Assembly (NCBI GenBank): GCA_037045455.1
Contig: JBAOIN010000016.1
Coordinates: forward strand, 620,001-684,000
Length of the DNA stretch: 64,000 nt
From: JADKAV01 sp037045455
GTDB lineage: Bacteria > Actinomycetota > Actinomycetes > S36-B12 > UBA10799
Reading direction: 5' to 3'
Position 1 is the first letter of the stretch, and each line of letters starts with the position of its first letter. Below the pieces are notes generated by a model. The model was not told the DNA's origin. It did no database searches and saw only the letters and a list, made by a program, of their open reading frames with translations. The position numbers and the translations under genes were made by a program. Of the stretch, positions 51,444 to 61,045 are shown piece by piece.

Positions 51444-52553
51444 GTGTCCGCACCCAACAAGAACTTCGACCCGGTGAGCCCGGCGGCGCTCGATCCGGCG
51501 AACCTGCAAGCCGCGGTGGACGAGGCGCTCGCAGCGATCGCCGGAGCGCAGGATCTCGCAGCGCTCAAGCAGGTCCGGCTCGACCATGCGGGTGATCGTT
51601 CCCCGCTGGCCCTGGCCAACCGCGAGATCGGTGCGCTGCCGCCCAGCGCGAAGGCCGAGGCCGGCAAGGCTGTCGGTGCTGCTCGCGGTCAAGTGACCCA
51701 GGCGATGAAGGCCCGCGAGGCGGAACTCAAGCAGGCTGAGCGCGAGCGGATCCTGACCAGCGAGCGCGTCGACGTGACGATGAGCAGCGACCGCGAACCC
51801 GTGGGCGCTCGGCACCCGATCCACACGATCATGGAGCACATCGCCGACGCGTTCATCTCGATCGGCTACGGCGTCGTCGAGGGTCCCGAGCTCGAGTCCG
51901 AGTGGTTCAACTTCGATGCGCTGAATATCGGCCGCGACCACCCCGCCCGCACCATGCAGGACACGTTCTTCGTCGACCATCCGGACAGCGGCGCGGTCCT
52001 GCGCACGCACACCTCCCCGCTGCAGATCCGTACGATGCTGGAGCAGGCGCCGCCGGTCTACGTCGTCTGCCCGGGGCGGGTGTACCGCACCGACGAACTT
52101 GACGCCACCCACACGCCGGTCTTCCACCAGGTCGAGGGCCTGGCCGTGGACCGCGGCCTGAGCATGGTCGACCTCAAGTCGACGCTTGACTGGTTCGCCG
52201 CCACCATGTTCGGCGAGGGGATCGTGACCCGGCTGCGGCCGAGCTACTTCCCCTTCACCGAACCTAGCGCTGAGGTAGACCTTGAGTGTTTCGCCTGCCG
52301 TGGCGAGAGCGTCGGCAACCCCGACCGTCCCTGCCGCACCTGCTCCAGCGAGGGCTGGATCGAGTGGGGTGGCTGCGGCATGGTCAACCCCCGGGTCCTG
52401 AAGTCCTGCGGCATCGACCCAGACGAGTTCACCGGTTTCGCGTTCGGCATGGGCATCGAGCGCACCCTGATGTTCCGCCACGGGATCACCGACATGCGTG
52501 ACCTCGTCGAGGGGGACCTGCGTTTCACCGCCGCCTTCGGAATGGACAGCTGA
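51444..52553 (+). CDS. pheS: Phenylalanyl-tRNA synthetase alpha subunit
   Basis: 369 residues. An N-terminal coiled coil (LAALKQVRLDHAG...) is followed by the class II core with RHPIHTIMEHIADAFISIGY, THTSPLQIRTM and GFAFGMGIERTLMFRHGITDMR. A Cys-rich insert CFACRGESVGNPDRPC RTC...GGCGMVNP, known from actinobacterial PheS, probably binds zinc. It forms an alpha2-beta2 enzyme with PheT, encoded next (TGATG overlap). Confidence 0.97.
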   Translation: MSAPNKNFDPVSPAALDPANLQAAVDEALAAIAGAQDLAALKQVRLDHAGDRSPLALANREIGALPPSAKAEAGKAVGAARGQVTQAMKAREAELKQAERERILTSERVDVTMSSDREPVGARHPIHTIMEHIADAFISIGYGVVEGPELESEWFNFDALNIGRDHPARTMQDTFFVDHPDSGAVLRTHTSPLQIRTMLEQAPPVYVVCPGRVYRTDELDATHTPVFHQVEGLAVDRGLSMVDLKSTLDWFAATMFGEGIVTRLRPSYFPFTEPSAEVDLECFACRGESVGNPDRPCRTCSSEGWIEWGGCGMVNPRVLKSCGIDPDEFTGFAFGMGIERTLMFRHGITDMRDLVEGDLRFTAAFGMDS

Positions 52554-54979
52554 TGCGTGCACCACTGAGCTGGATCCGCGAGTACGCCGCCCTGCCCGAG
52601 CAGGTCAGCGCCCGCGAGGTCGCCGAGAAACTGATCGGCATAGGCCTGGAAGTGGAGTCTGTCGACGAAGTCTCGGTCAGCGGTCCTCTGGTCATCGCGC
52701 GGGTCGACAAGATCGAGGAACTCACCGAGTTCAAGAAGCCGATCCGCTACTGCCAGGTCGACGTCGGCGACGCCGTCCGCGGCATCATCTGCGGTGCGAC
52801 GAACTTCGCCGAGGGCGACATCGTCGTGGCCGCGCTGCCCGGCGCAGTCCTGCCCGGCAACTTCGAGATCAGTGCGCGCAAGACTTACGGTCACGTCAGC
52901 GACGGCATGATCTGCTCCGGTCGGGAGTTGGCGATCAACGACGAGTACGACGGCATCATGGTGCTCCCTGAGGGCACCCCTGGTGAGGACGCCCGCCCGG
53001 TGCTCGGCCTGGACGACGCCGTCCTCGACATCGCCGTGACGCCGGACCGCGGCTACTGCCTGTCGATCCGGGGGATCGCGCGGGAAGTGGCACTCGCCTT
53101 CGACGTGCCGTTCACCGATCCCGCCTCCCAGGTGCCCGACCTGTCGGCCGACGGGCCCACGCACCCCGTAGAGCTGATCGACGGGGCAGACCGGTTCACC
53201 GCGCGGGTGCTGACCGGCCTCGACCCCGACGCGGAGAGCCCCGTGTATTTGGCCCGCCGCCTGACCCAGTGCGGGATGCGCCCGGTGAGTCTCGCGGTGG
53301 ACGTCACCAACTACGTGATGCTCGAGCTCGGCCAGCCGCTACACGCGTTCGACGCCGACAAGCTGCAGGGCGCCATCCAGATCCGCCCGCCCGCTGCCGG
53401 CGAGAAGCTCGAGACCCTCGACCACGTGCAGCGCGTGCTGGACCCGGCGGACGTCGTCATCGCCGATGATCGCGGCCCGGTCGGACTCGCAGGTGTGATG
53501 GGTGGGCTGACGACCGAGATCGACGAGGCCAGCACAAACGTGGTGCTCGAGGCGGCCCATTTCGCAGCCGCCCGCGTCGCCGGCATGTCCCGGCGGCACA
53601 AGCTCTCATCCGAAGCGTCCCGGCGCTTCGAGCGAGGCGTGGATGACGACCTGGCCCTCGTCGCGTCGAACCGCGCTGCCGCCCTTCTGGCCGAACTGGC
53701 AGGGGCCAAGGTCGGTGGTTTGATCGACGTCGACCGCCGAGGCGCCCGTGGTCCGATCACGCTGCCCGCCGACCTGCCCACTCGCGTGATCGGAGTCGAC
53801 ATTCCGGCTGACCGTGTTGCCGCGATCCTCACGGCCATCGGCTGCACGGTCGATGGCGAGACGGTCACACCTCCCACTTGGCGGCCCGACCTCACCGAGC
53901 CGATCGACCTCGTGGAAGAGGTGGCCCGGGTCGTCGGCTATGCCACCATCCCGTCGCGCGGTCCGGCGATGGGTCTGGGCATCGGTCTGCAGGATCGCCT
54001 GCGCCGCCAGATCCGCCGTCGCCCTGCAGAACTCGGATTGCTCGAGGTGCTCGCCTACCCGTTCGTCGGGGAGGCGGAACTCGACGCACTCGGCCTGCCC
54101 GCCGATGATCCCCGCCGCACCGCCGTGCGGCTCGCGAACCCGCTGCGCGACGAACAGCCGCTGATGCGCACCACGTTGCTGCCGGGCCTGCTCAACACCG
54201 CCCGCCGCAATGTCGGCCGCGGAGCCGACTCCGGGCAGTTGTACGAATACGGCCAGGTCTTCCGCGACCTCGCCTCCGTCAACGCACCGGTCGCTGCGGC
54301 CGGTGAACGTCCCGCGCAAGACGTACTGGACGCGATGCTCACTGCACTTCCGCGGCAACCCGAGCACCTGGCCGTGCTGCTGTGGGGGGAATGGTCGAAG
54401 GCCGGCTGGTGGGGTCCCGGGCGGGCCGTCGACTGGTCCGACCCGATCCGCCTGACCCAGGCCGTTGCAGCCAGCGTCGGGGTTGCGCTGGAGGTGGCTG
54501 CCGACCAGCACGCCCCCTGGCACCCCGGTCGGTGCGCGGTCCTGCGCGTCGATGGCCGCGTTGTCGGCCACGCGGGGGAGTTGCACCCGGACGTGGTCAC
54601 TGCCTACGGACTGCCAGCGCGCGCCTGCGCTGCGGAACTCGACCTCGACGCCGTGCTCGATGCGGCTCGTGATGTCGCCCCGGCGCCCGAGGTGTCGACC
54701 TACCCGGTCGCCAAGGAGGACGTTGCCCTGGTCGTCGACGATGGCGTTACTGCTGAGGCTTTGCGCAGTGCTCTAGCCGCCGGCGGCGGAGACTTGCTGG
54801 AGAGCGTGCGGTTGTTCGACGTTTACTCCGGTCCACAGGTGCCTGAGGGCAAGAAGTCGCTGGCGTTCTCGCTGAGGCTGCGCGCACCCGATCGCACGCT
54901 GACTGATGAGGACATCACGGGGGTTCGGGAGGCGGCGTTAGCGGCTGCAGCGGAACTCGGCGCAGCTCTGCGGACCTAG
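52553..54979 (+). CDS. pheT: Phenylalanyl-tRNA synthetase beta subunit
   Basis: 808 residues with the full domain set: N-terminal segment MRAPLSWIREYAALPE, tRNA-binding OB fold (about 40-150), B3/B4 editing region (DVTNYVMLELGQPLHAFDADKL), B5, catalytic-like domain, and C-terminal FDX-ACB domain (YPVAKEDVALVVDDGVTAEAL). It starts on the last base of the pheS stop. Confidence 0.97.
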   Translation: MRAPLSWIREYAALPEQVSAREVAEKLIGIGLEVESVDEVSVSGPLVIARVDKIEELTEFKKPIRYCQVDVGDAVRGIICGATNFAEGDIVVAALPGAVLPGNFEISARKTYGHVSDGMICSGRELAINDEYDGIMVLPEGTPGEDARPVLGLDDAVLDIAVTPDRGYCLSIRGIAREVALAFDVPFTDPASQVPDLSADGPTHPVELIDGADRFTARVLTGLDPDAESPVYLARRLTQCGMRPVSLAVDVTNYVMLELGQPLHAFDADKLQGAIQIRPPAAGEKLETLDHVQRVLDPADVVIADDRGPVGLAGVMGGLTTEIDEASTNVVLEAAHFAAARVAGMSRRHKLSSEASRRFERGVDDDLALVASNRAAALLAELAGAKVGGLIDVDRRGARGPITLPADLPTRVIGVDIPADRVAAILTAIGCTVDGETVTPPTWRPDLTEPIDLVEEVARVVGYATIPSRGPAMGLGIGLQDRLRRQIRRRPAELGLLEVLAYPFVGEAELDALGLPADDPRRTAVRLANPLRDEQPLMRTTLLPGLLNTARRNVGRGADSGQLYEYGQVFRDLASVNAPVAAAGERPAQDVLDAMLTALPRQPEHLAVLLWGEWSKAGWWGPGRAVDWSDPIRLTQAVAASVGVALEVAADQHAPWHPGRCAVLRVDGRVVGHAGELHPDVVTAYGLPARACAAELDLDAVLDAARDVAPAPEVSTYPVAKEDVALVVDDGVTAEALRSALAAGGGDLLESVRLFDVYSGPQVPEGKKSLAFSLRLRAPDRTLTDEDITGVREAALAAAAELGAALRT

Positions 54980-54987
54980 GGGGCCGA

Positions 54988-55635
54988 GTGCTCAAGGTTC
55001 TTTACGTCTGCACCGCCAACATCTGCCGGTCGCCGTCGGCCGCTGCTGTATTGCAGGACGCTGGACTGCCGGGCGTCGAGGTCCGTTCGGCCGGCGTGGC
55101 AGCGGCTGTCGGTTCGCCAGGATGCTCGATGGCGCCGGCGCTGGCAGGTCGCACGCACGCGTCGCAGCCACTGACGTTCGAACTGGTGCAATGGGCGGAT
55201 CTGATCCTCACAGCGGCTCGTGAGCATCAGGCTGCGGTTCTGGCCATCGACCCGTCCGCACGCACGCGCACGTTCACCATTCGTCAGGCTGGTCGGCTTT
55301 CGCAATGGCTGGTTGCGTCCGGCATGCTTGCTGCTGCGCGAAGCGGCGGCCCGTTCGCCCCGGGCGATCCCCGCAACGATGTGGAACCTCTGCCGGATGC
55401 TGCCGGAAGGGGACGGTGGCTTGTCTCGGAGTTGGACGCGGCGCGGGGCATGGCACCTGTAGCTCCTGAACAGCCAGCTCGCCGGCGCCGCCGTGATTCC
55501 GGCGCGGACATGCACCCCGACGATGTTCCCGATCCCCACGTGCTCGGCATGAGTTGGCACGACACGGCCGCCCGGCAGATCGAGGACGCTACAAAGCCCT
55601 TGGTCGAAGTCGTCAGGGAGCTCGCGGCTTTGTGA
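54988..55635 (+). CDS. Low-molecular-weight protein tyrosine phosphatase-like protein
   Basis: 215 residues. The P-loop CTANICRS (Cys8 to Arg14, CX5R) and a C-terminal DVPDPHVLG supply the catalytic Cys, Arg and acid Asp. The protein is longer than the usual 150 residues because of an insert at about 110-165. It may act on protein tyrosine or arginine phosphate; unknown. GTG start 8 nt after pheT, so likely in the same transcript. Confidence 0.85.
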   Translation: MLKVLYVCTANICRSPSAAAVLQDAGLPGVEVRSAGVAAAVGSPGCSMAPALAGRTHASQPLTFELVQWADLILTAAREHQAAVLAIDPSARTRTFTIRQAGRLSQWLVASGMLAAARSGGPFAPGDPRNDVEPLPDAAGRGRWLVSELDAARGMAPVAPEQPARRRRRDSGADMHPDDVPDPHVLGMSWHDTAARQIEDATKPLVEVVRELAAL

Positions 55636-55718
55636 TGGCCAAGCGCAGGCACCAGTCCGCGATCGTCCAAGGAGGGCGGATCGCGAACGGTTGTTGGCTA
55701 GCGAGACTGTCACCAGGT

Positions 55719-56066
55719 TCAGACGAAGAGGTCCGATTCGTCGATGCTTGCGGACGGCAACCCCCGTTGATGGAAGGCCTCGACGAGTCGCCATCCCGCC
55801 TTCAGTGCGTTCAAGCCGAAGATGTCCACGGCTGGCCCGTCAAGCTCTTCGGCCAGTTGGCAGATGACACCATGTTCGAACCACCGGTAGGCACCCACGT
55901 TGAGTTTCTCGCCGGCAGGGGGACTGCAGATGGTGCCCAACGCCGCGTCAACTGCTTCAGGCCTCACGCCCGGGACGTACACCGTGATGTCGTTCACAAG
56001 AAGTCCTTCGGCACTAGGTGGCGGCTCCAGTATCCCCGTTGTGCAAACCACTGCAAAACGATCCAT
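55719..56066 (-). CDS. Hypothetical protein
   Basis: 115 residues, MDRFAVVCTTGILEPPPSAEGLLVNDITVYVPGVRPEAVDAALGTICSPPAGEKL and onwards to IDESDLFV. The pattern (NVGAYRWFEHGVICQLAEEL) is protein-like, and more so than the overlapping plus-strand frame. No family recognised. Weak ribosome site. Confidence 0.55.
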   Translation of the reverse strand: MDRFAVVCTTGILEPPPSAEGLLVNDITVYVPGVRPEAVDAALGTICSPPAGEKLNVGAYRWFEHGVICQLAEELDGPAVDIFGLNALKAGWRLVEAFHQRGLPSASIDESDLFV

Positions 56067-56325
56067 TGAAGATCGCCCGCTCAGGTGCGGCCGGGACATG
56101 ATTGCGTCACTCCACATAGTGCGCCATAGCGCTGCTATGACCCACGATGTGCGGTTTGCACCTCACGGCCTCAGGCACCATCCCCTTGAAACAGCGCTGA
56201 CAGTGCTTCCCCGCCTCTCACCGCAGCGATCGGAATCTCACAACGCGGCCCGAGAGCGGTTTGCCGTTTGAACAGGTTGGGAACCTGCCGAAGAAGCGGC
56301 CCGCCGACCACCCCTATGTGACGGC
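56067..56325. other. Intergenic region
   Basis: 259 bp between two minus-strand genes. I see no supported gene, tRNA or clear terminator. Confidence 0.5.
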
Positions 56326-57972
56326 TCAGAGCAGTTCCTCCTCGTCAAGGTCCTCGAACCGCACCTCACCTGCAAGCACCCGTCGCAACACCTTCCCCGT
56401 GGCATTACGCGGCAACTCCGACACCCGCCGCACCTCCCGCGGCCGGTGGTGCGGACCAAGTCGCTCGCGCCCCCAGGCCAACAGGTCCTCATCAGTGAGT
56501 TCGCCGTCGACCACCACATGCGCCACCAGCACCGACCCGTACACCGGATCCGGCCGGCCTGTGACCGCAACATCGGAGAGCGCCGGGTGTTGGCGCAGGA
56601 CTTCCTCCACCTCAGTGGGGTGCACGTTCTCGCCGCCGGTGATCACCATGTCGTCGGCGCGGCCCTTGATCGTCAGCCGGCCGGCCTTGTCGATGCACCC
56701 GATGTCACCGGTGGGCACCATGCCCTTCACGCTGCCTCGGGTGCCGTCGCTCTTGTACTCGTCGATCGAGGTGCGGCTGCGGACGAACACCCGCCCGTCC
56801 ACGCCGCGGGGAACGGCTCGGCCCTTGCGGTCGAACACCTCGACCCGTACGCCCGGCATCGGCTTGCCCGCAGTATGCGGATCCTCCCGTAGGTCCGCGG
56901 GGGTTGCGATGGTCGCGTAAGCGGCCTCAGTGGTCCCGTACAGGCTGTAGAGCACATCGCCGAAGTCGTCCATGAACTCGGTGGCCAGCGTCCCCGGTAT
57001 TGCCGAACCCGAAACCGCCACGCAGCGCAACGACGAGACGTCGTAGGAGCGCTTCACCGACTCCGGTAAGTCGACCATCCGCTTGAGCACCACAGGAACC
57101 GTGATGATCGTCTCGACCTCGTAGGCCTGAGTGAGCGCCAGCAACCGCTCGGGGTCGGGATGACGCAGCACGATCTGGGTGTTGTCCATGACCGTCGCCA
57201 TCCGGTGATGCATCCAGGCCCAGGCGTGGAACATCGGCGCGGCGAACAGGGTCACGCTGTTCATCGAGACCGGGAACGAGTGCAAAAGCGCCGCGATCGA
57301 GTCAAGCGGCGCGGTCGTGCGGGCAGCGCCCCGCAACGGACCCCCTGTTGTACCGCTGCTCAGGATCACGTGCCGGCCCGGGTCGCGCGGCGCGGAGACG
57401 TCACCGCTCCAGGGCATCGCGTCCAGCAGCGGTATGCCCGCCGGATCGTCAAGGCCCAGTGACAGCACCTCGTCCGGCACCACGTCGGTGAACTCGCGGT
57501 CGTGGATGAGCATCGTGATGTCGTGGGCAGCACAGACCGTCTGCACCTGGTCGGCCGTCGAGCCGGTGTTCAGGTAGATCAGGTCGGCGCCGGTGCGCGA
57601 GACCGCGACGATGGTCTCCGCGTAGGCCCGCGAGTTGCGGCCCATAAGCCCTACAGTCGTTCCGGATTGTGCGCCGCGATCCATGAGGCTGTGGGCCAGC
57701 ACGGTCGTCCTGTATTCGACCTCAGCGAATGTCACCTCGTCGGCCAGCGGGTCATCCACGTCGACGATCGCAATGGCTTCCGGATCCCGCGCAGCACCTA
57801 GTGCGAAACCCAGGGCAGCAGTGGTGCCCCACTTGCGCAGCGCAGACAACATGCTGGCCGCCACCAGTGGGTTGCGCGGCTTAGCCAGCCCGGACCGCAA
57901 TGCCCCGAAGGCTCCTGCCCGCGCGATGTCCGCGGCGTCGAGCACTCCCCGCAGGGGGTCAAACGGGCGCAT
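56326..57972 (-). CDS. AMP-dependent acyl-CoA synthetase with altered A3 motif
   Basis: 548 residues (MRPFDPLRGVLDAADIARAG). ANL-family landmarks: A3 VILSSGTTGGPLRGAAR, where the usual Pro-Lys-Gly is Pro-Leu-Arg; YSLYGTTEAAYATIA; VPTGDIGCID; and the C-terminal catalytic Lys motif RNATGKVLRRVL. It probably activates a carboxylic acid to CoA thioester; substrate unknown. It is divergent from argC, sharing a 73-bp region. Confidence 0.9.
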   Translation of the reverse strand: MRPFDPLRGVLDAADIARAGAFGALRSGLAKPRNPLVAASMLSALRKWGTTAALGFALGAARDPEAIAIVDVDDPLADEVTFAEVEYRTTVLAHSLMDRGAQSGTTVGLMGRNSRAYAETIVAVSRTGADLIYLNTGSTADQVQTVCAAHDITMLIHDREFTDVVPDEVLSLGLDDPAGIPLLDAMPWSGDVSAPRDPGRHVILSSGTTGGPLRGAARTTAPLDSIAALLHSFPVSMNSVTLFAAPMFHAWAWMHHRMATVMDNTQIVLRHPDPERLLALTQAYEVETIITVPVVLKRMVDLPESVKRSYDVSSLRCVAVSGSAIPGTLATEFMDDFGDVLYSLYGTTEAAYATIATPADLREDPHTAGKPMPGVRVEVFDRKGRAVPRGVDGRVFVRSRTSIDEYKSDGTRGSVKGMVPTGDIGCIDKAGRLTIKGRADDMVITGGENVHPTEVEEVLRQHPALSDVAVTGRPDPVYGSVLVAHVVVDGELTDEDLLAWGRERLGPHHRPREVRRVSELPRNATGKVLRRVLAGEVRFEDLDEEELL

Positions 57973-58014
57973 GTGCCCATACTGACCCACCGGGCAGAGG
58001 GGGGTGGCCATGAC

Positions 58015-58038
58015 CTCTATGCACATACGTGTATAGAG
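58015..58038. promoter_or_regulatory. Probable ArgR operator of the arginine cluster
   Basis: CTCTATGCAC-ATAC-GTGTATAGAG, 10-bp arms with one mismatch, 7 nt before the argC start and overlapping a possible -10 TATAGA (58032-58037). The adjacent TGCATA and TATGCA elements look like AT-rich ARG boxes. argR lies in the same cluster, so autorepression by arginine-ArgR is likely. Confidence 0.7.
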
Positions 58039-58045
58039 TGCATAC

Positions 58046-59044
58046 ATGGTCACGGCAGGAGTCCTCGGCGCCTCCGGGTACAGCGGCGGGGAAGTACTGC
58101 GCCTGCTCGCCGGCCACGCCGGGATCGAGGTCAGGAAGGCGTGGGCGAACGCCAGCGCCGGCCAGCCGTTAAGCGCACTGCATCCTCATCTGGCCTCGCT
58201 CGCGGACCTGCAGGTAGCCGCGTTCGACGCCAGTGACGCCGATGTCGACATCGTCTTCATGGCCCTGCCGCACGGCCAATCCGCGCAGTACGCGCAGCAG
58301 TTGTCCTGCCTGGTTGTGGACCTCGGCGCCGATCACCGGCTGACGGACTCGGGGGCTTGGCAGCACTACTACGGTGGCGAGCACGCGGGCACCTGGACGT
58401 ACGGTCTGCCCGAGCTGCCGGGGGCCCGCGCCAAAATCGCCGCCAGCAAGACGGTGGCCAACCCGGGTTGTTACGCCACCGCCATCACCCTGGCCGCTCA
58501 TCCGCTCGTGACCGCGGGACTCATCGACCCCGCGCGGATCGTGGTCGTGGCCGCAAGTGGCACCAGTGGCGCCGGTCGCAGCCCGAGTGTCCCGCTGCTG
58601 GCCACCGAGATCACCTCGGGCATGCGTCCTTACAAGGTCGGGGGCGTTCACCAGCACATCCCGGAGATCGAGCAGACGCTCGGCCACGGCGCAAAGGTCG
58701 CTTTCACCCCGCTGCTGGCGCCGATGGCCCGCGGGATCATTGCCACGGTCACGGCACCGGTCATCGGGGATCCCGCCGCGATTGGGCAGGCTTTCACCGC
58801 ATACGCCGACGAACCGTTCGTCCGGGTGCTGCCCGACGGACAGTGGCCCGCCACCCAGATGACATTGGGCAGCAACAGCGCCGTCCTGCAGTGGGCATTC
58901 GACGAGCACACCGGTCAGGTGGTCGTCTGTTGCGCGATCGACAACCTCGTCAAAGGCGCTGCCGGCCAAGCCATCCAGAACGCGAACCTCATGCTCGGTC
59001 TCGACGAGACCACCGGGCTGCCCGTGGACGGAGTGGCGCCGTGA
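58046..59044 (+). CDS. argC: N-acetyl-gamma-glutamyl-phosphate reductase
   Basis: 332 residues, third step of arginine synthesis. NADP-binding GVLGASGYSGGEVLRLL and the active-site Cys in VANPGCYATAITLA are intact, with HQHIPEIEQ downstream. First gene of argC-J-B-D-R-G-H. It overlaps argJ (GTGA). Confidence 0.97.
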   Translation: MVTAGVLGASGYSGGEVLRLLAGHAGIEVRKAWANASAGQPLSALHPHLASLADLQVAAFDASDADVDIVFMALPHGQSAQYAQQLSCLVVDLGADHRLTDSGAWQHYYGGEHAGTWTYGLPELPGARAKIAASKTVANPGCYATAITLAAHPLVTAGLIDPARIVVVAASGTSGAGRSPSVPLLATEITSGMRPYKVGGVHQHIPEIEQTLGHGAKVAFTPLLAPMARGIIATVTAPVIGDPAAIGQAFTAYADEPFVRVLPDGQWPATQMTLGSNSAVLQWAFDEHTGQVVVCCAIDNLVKGAAGQAIQNANLMLGLDETTGLPVDGVAP

Positions 59045-60188
59045 GTGTGACCTACGCGCAGGGATTCCGGGCGGCAGGCGTGACCGCCGGACTGAAGGCG
59101 TCCGGCAAGCCCGATGTCGCCGTTGTGATCAACGACGGGCCGCAATGGGCCGCCGCTGGAGTGTTCACGTCCAACCGCATCCAGGCCGCGCCAGTGCTCT
59201 GGTCCCGGCAGGTCCTGTCCGACGGGCAGCTGCGCGCGGTCGTGCTGAACTCAGGCGGCGCGAACGCCTGCACGGGACCCGAAGGCTTCGCCGACACCCA
59301 CCACACCGCCGAGGCCGCGGCTGAGGCGCTCGGGGTCGGACCGATCGATGTGGCTGTCTGCTCGACCGGGCTGATTGGTGAGCGGCTGGACATGCCCAAG
59401 CTCATGGCTGGCCTTTCGCAGACCATTGCGATGCGCCGACAGTGAGGGCGGCGCGGCAGCCGCCGAAGCGATCATGACCACCGACACCGTCATCAAGACC
59501 AGCGCGGTGCGCGAGGGCTACGCGATCGGGGGGATGGCCAAGGGCGCGGGCATGCTGGCACCCGGGCATGGCCACCATGCTGTGCGTCATCACCACCGAC
59601 GCCGTGATTGAGCCGGCTGCCCTCGACGCAGCCTTGCGGAAAGCAACCGCGACCACATTCGACCGGGTCGACGCCGATGGCTGCATGTCGACCAACGACA
59701 CGGTCATCCTGATGGCGAACGGAGCCTCGGGGATCCCCGCTGACGAGCGCTTCGACGATCTCCTGCATTTGGTCTGCGCCGACCTTGCCCGGCAGCTCGC
59801 CGCCGACGCCGAGGGTGCCACCAAACTCATCGACGTCACGGTGGTCAACGCGGCGTCGGAAGAGGACGCCGTCGAAGCCGGCCGGGCCGTCGCCCGCAGC
59901 GCTCTGTTCAAGTGCGCGATGTTCGGCCAGGACCCCAACTGGGGTCGCGTGCTGGCCGCCGTCGGAACGACGCAGGCGCAGTTCGACCCGCTGCACATCG
60001 ACGTCAGCATCAACGGCGTCCAGGTCTGCCGCGACAGCGGCGTTGGCGAACCGCGTGACCTGGTCGACCTGTCTGGCCGCGACGTGAACGTTGTCGTCGA
60101 CTTGCACGCCGGTGACGCGAGCGCCACGATCACCACCACCGACCTGACCCACGACTACGTCCACGAGAACTCGGCGTACTCGACATGA
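59041..60188 (+). CDS. argJ: Bifunctional ornithine acetyltransferase/N-acetylglutamate synthase (two frame breaks)
   Basis: About 381 residues after removing two extra bases, near 59437 (between SQTIA and DSEGGAAAAEAI) and 59576 (between GAGMLAPG and MATMLCVITTDAV). The second break falls next to the autocleavage site in MATMLCVITTD, where the nucleophilic Thr is present. ArgJ recycles the acetyl group from N-acetylornithine to glutamate. It overlaps argC and argB. Confidence 0.94.
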
Positions 60189-61045
60189 AACCCATCGAGA
60201 TCGCCGGCACCCTGTCCGGGGCCCTGCCCTGGCTCAAGCGCTTCCACGGCCAGATCGTGGTCATCAAGTACGGCGGCCACGCGATGATCGACGAAGAACT
60301 GCGCCGGGCGTTCGCCGAGGACGTCGTGTTCCTCAAGCTGGCCGGGATCAAGCCGGTCATCGTGCACGGCGGCGGACCGCAGATCAACCAGATGCTCGAC
60401 CGGTTGGAGGTTCCGACCGAGTTCGTCGAGGGCCGCCGGGTGACCACGCCCGAGGTCATGGACGTCGTGCGGATGGTGCTGGTCGGGCAGGTGCAGCGGG
60501 AGCTTGTCAGCCTCATCAACACGCAAGGCCCATACGCAGTCGGGGTCAGTGGCGAGGACGCGCATTTGTTCACGGCGACAACGCGTAGCGCGGACCTCGG
60601 CCTCGTGGGCGACATCACCGAGGTGCGACCGGACTTCGTCCACACCCTGCTCGACGACGACCTCATCCCTGTGGTCTCGACGGTCAGCGGCGGCCCGGAG
60701 GGGCAGTCCTACAACGTCAACGCAGACACCGCAGCTGCGGCTCTGGCAGTGGCGCTGGGCGCGGTGAAACTCGTGGTCCTCACCGACGTCGCCGGGCTCT
60801 ACCGGGACTGGCCGGCATGCGAGGACTTCGTGCACCAGATCAGCCCGGACGAACTGCGCCGAATGCTGCCCGGGCTCGATTCCGGGATGCTGCCGAAGAT
60901 GGAGGCCTGCCTGCAGGCAGTCGACAACGGCGTCCGCCGGGCTCATGTCGTCGACGGCCGGATCGCGCACGCCGTACTGGTGGAAGTCTTCACCGACTCC
61001 GGGATCGGGACGATGGTCGTGGAGCCAGTGGAGGCCGGGATATGA
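60185..61045 (+). CDS. argB: Acetylglutamate kinase
   Basis: 286 residues. Nucleotide-binding VVIKYGGHAM and VIVHGGGPQINQML, substrate segment YNVNADTAAAALAVAL, and regulatory-type C-terminus. No frame breaks. ATGA overlaps on both sides. Confidence 0.97.
   Translation: MKPIEIAGTLSGALPWLKRFHGQIVVIKYGGHAMIDEELRRAFAEDVVFLKLAGIKPVIVHGGGPQINQMLDRLEVPTEFVEGRRVTTPEVMDVVRMVLVGQVQRELVSLINTQGPYAVGVSGEDAHLFTATTRSADLGLVGDITEVRPDFVHTLLDDDLIPVVSTVSGGPEGQSYNVNADTAAAALAVALGAVKLVVLTDVAGLYRDWPACEDFVHQISPDELRRMLPGLDSGMLPKMEACLQAVDNGVRRAHVVDGRIAHAVLVEVFTDSGIGTMVVEPVEAGI

Noticed and set aside
55554..56069. A 171-codon plus-strand frame overlapping the phosphatase-like gene and the hypothetical gene at 55719-56066
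   Set aside because: It overlaps a well-supported gene at its start, has Arg/His-rich antisense-like composition, and the minus-strand frame reads more like a protein.
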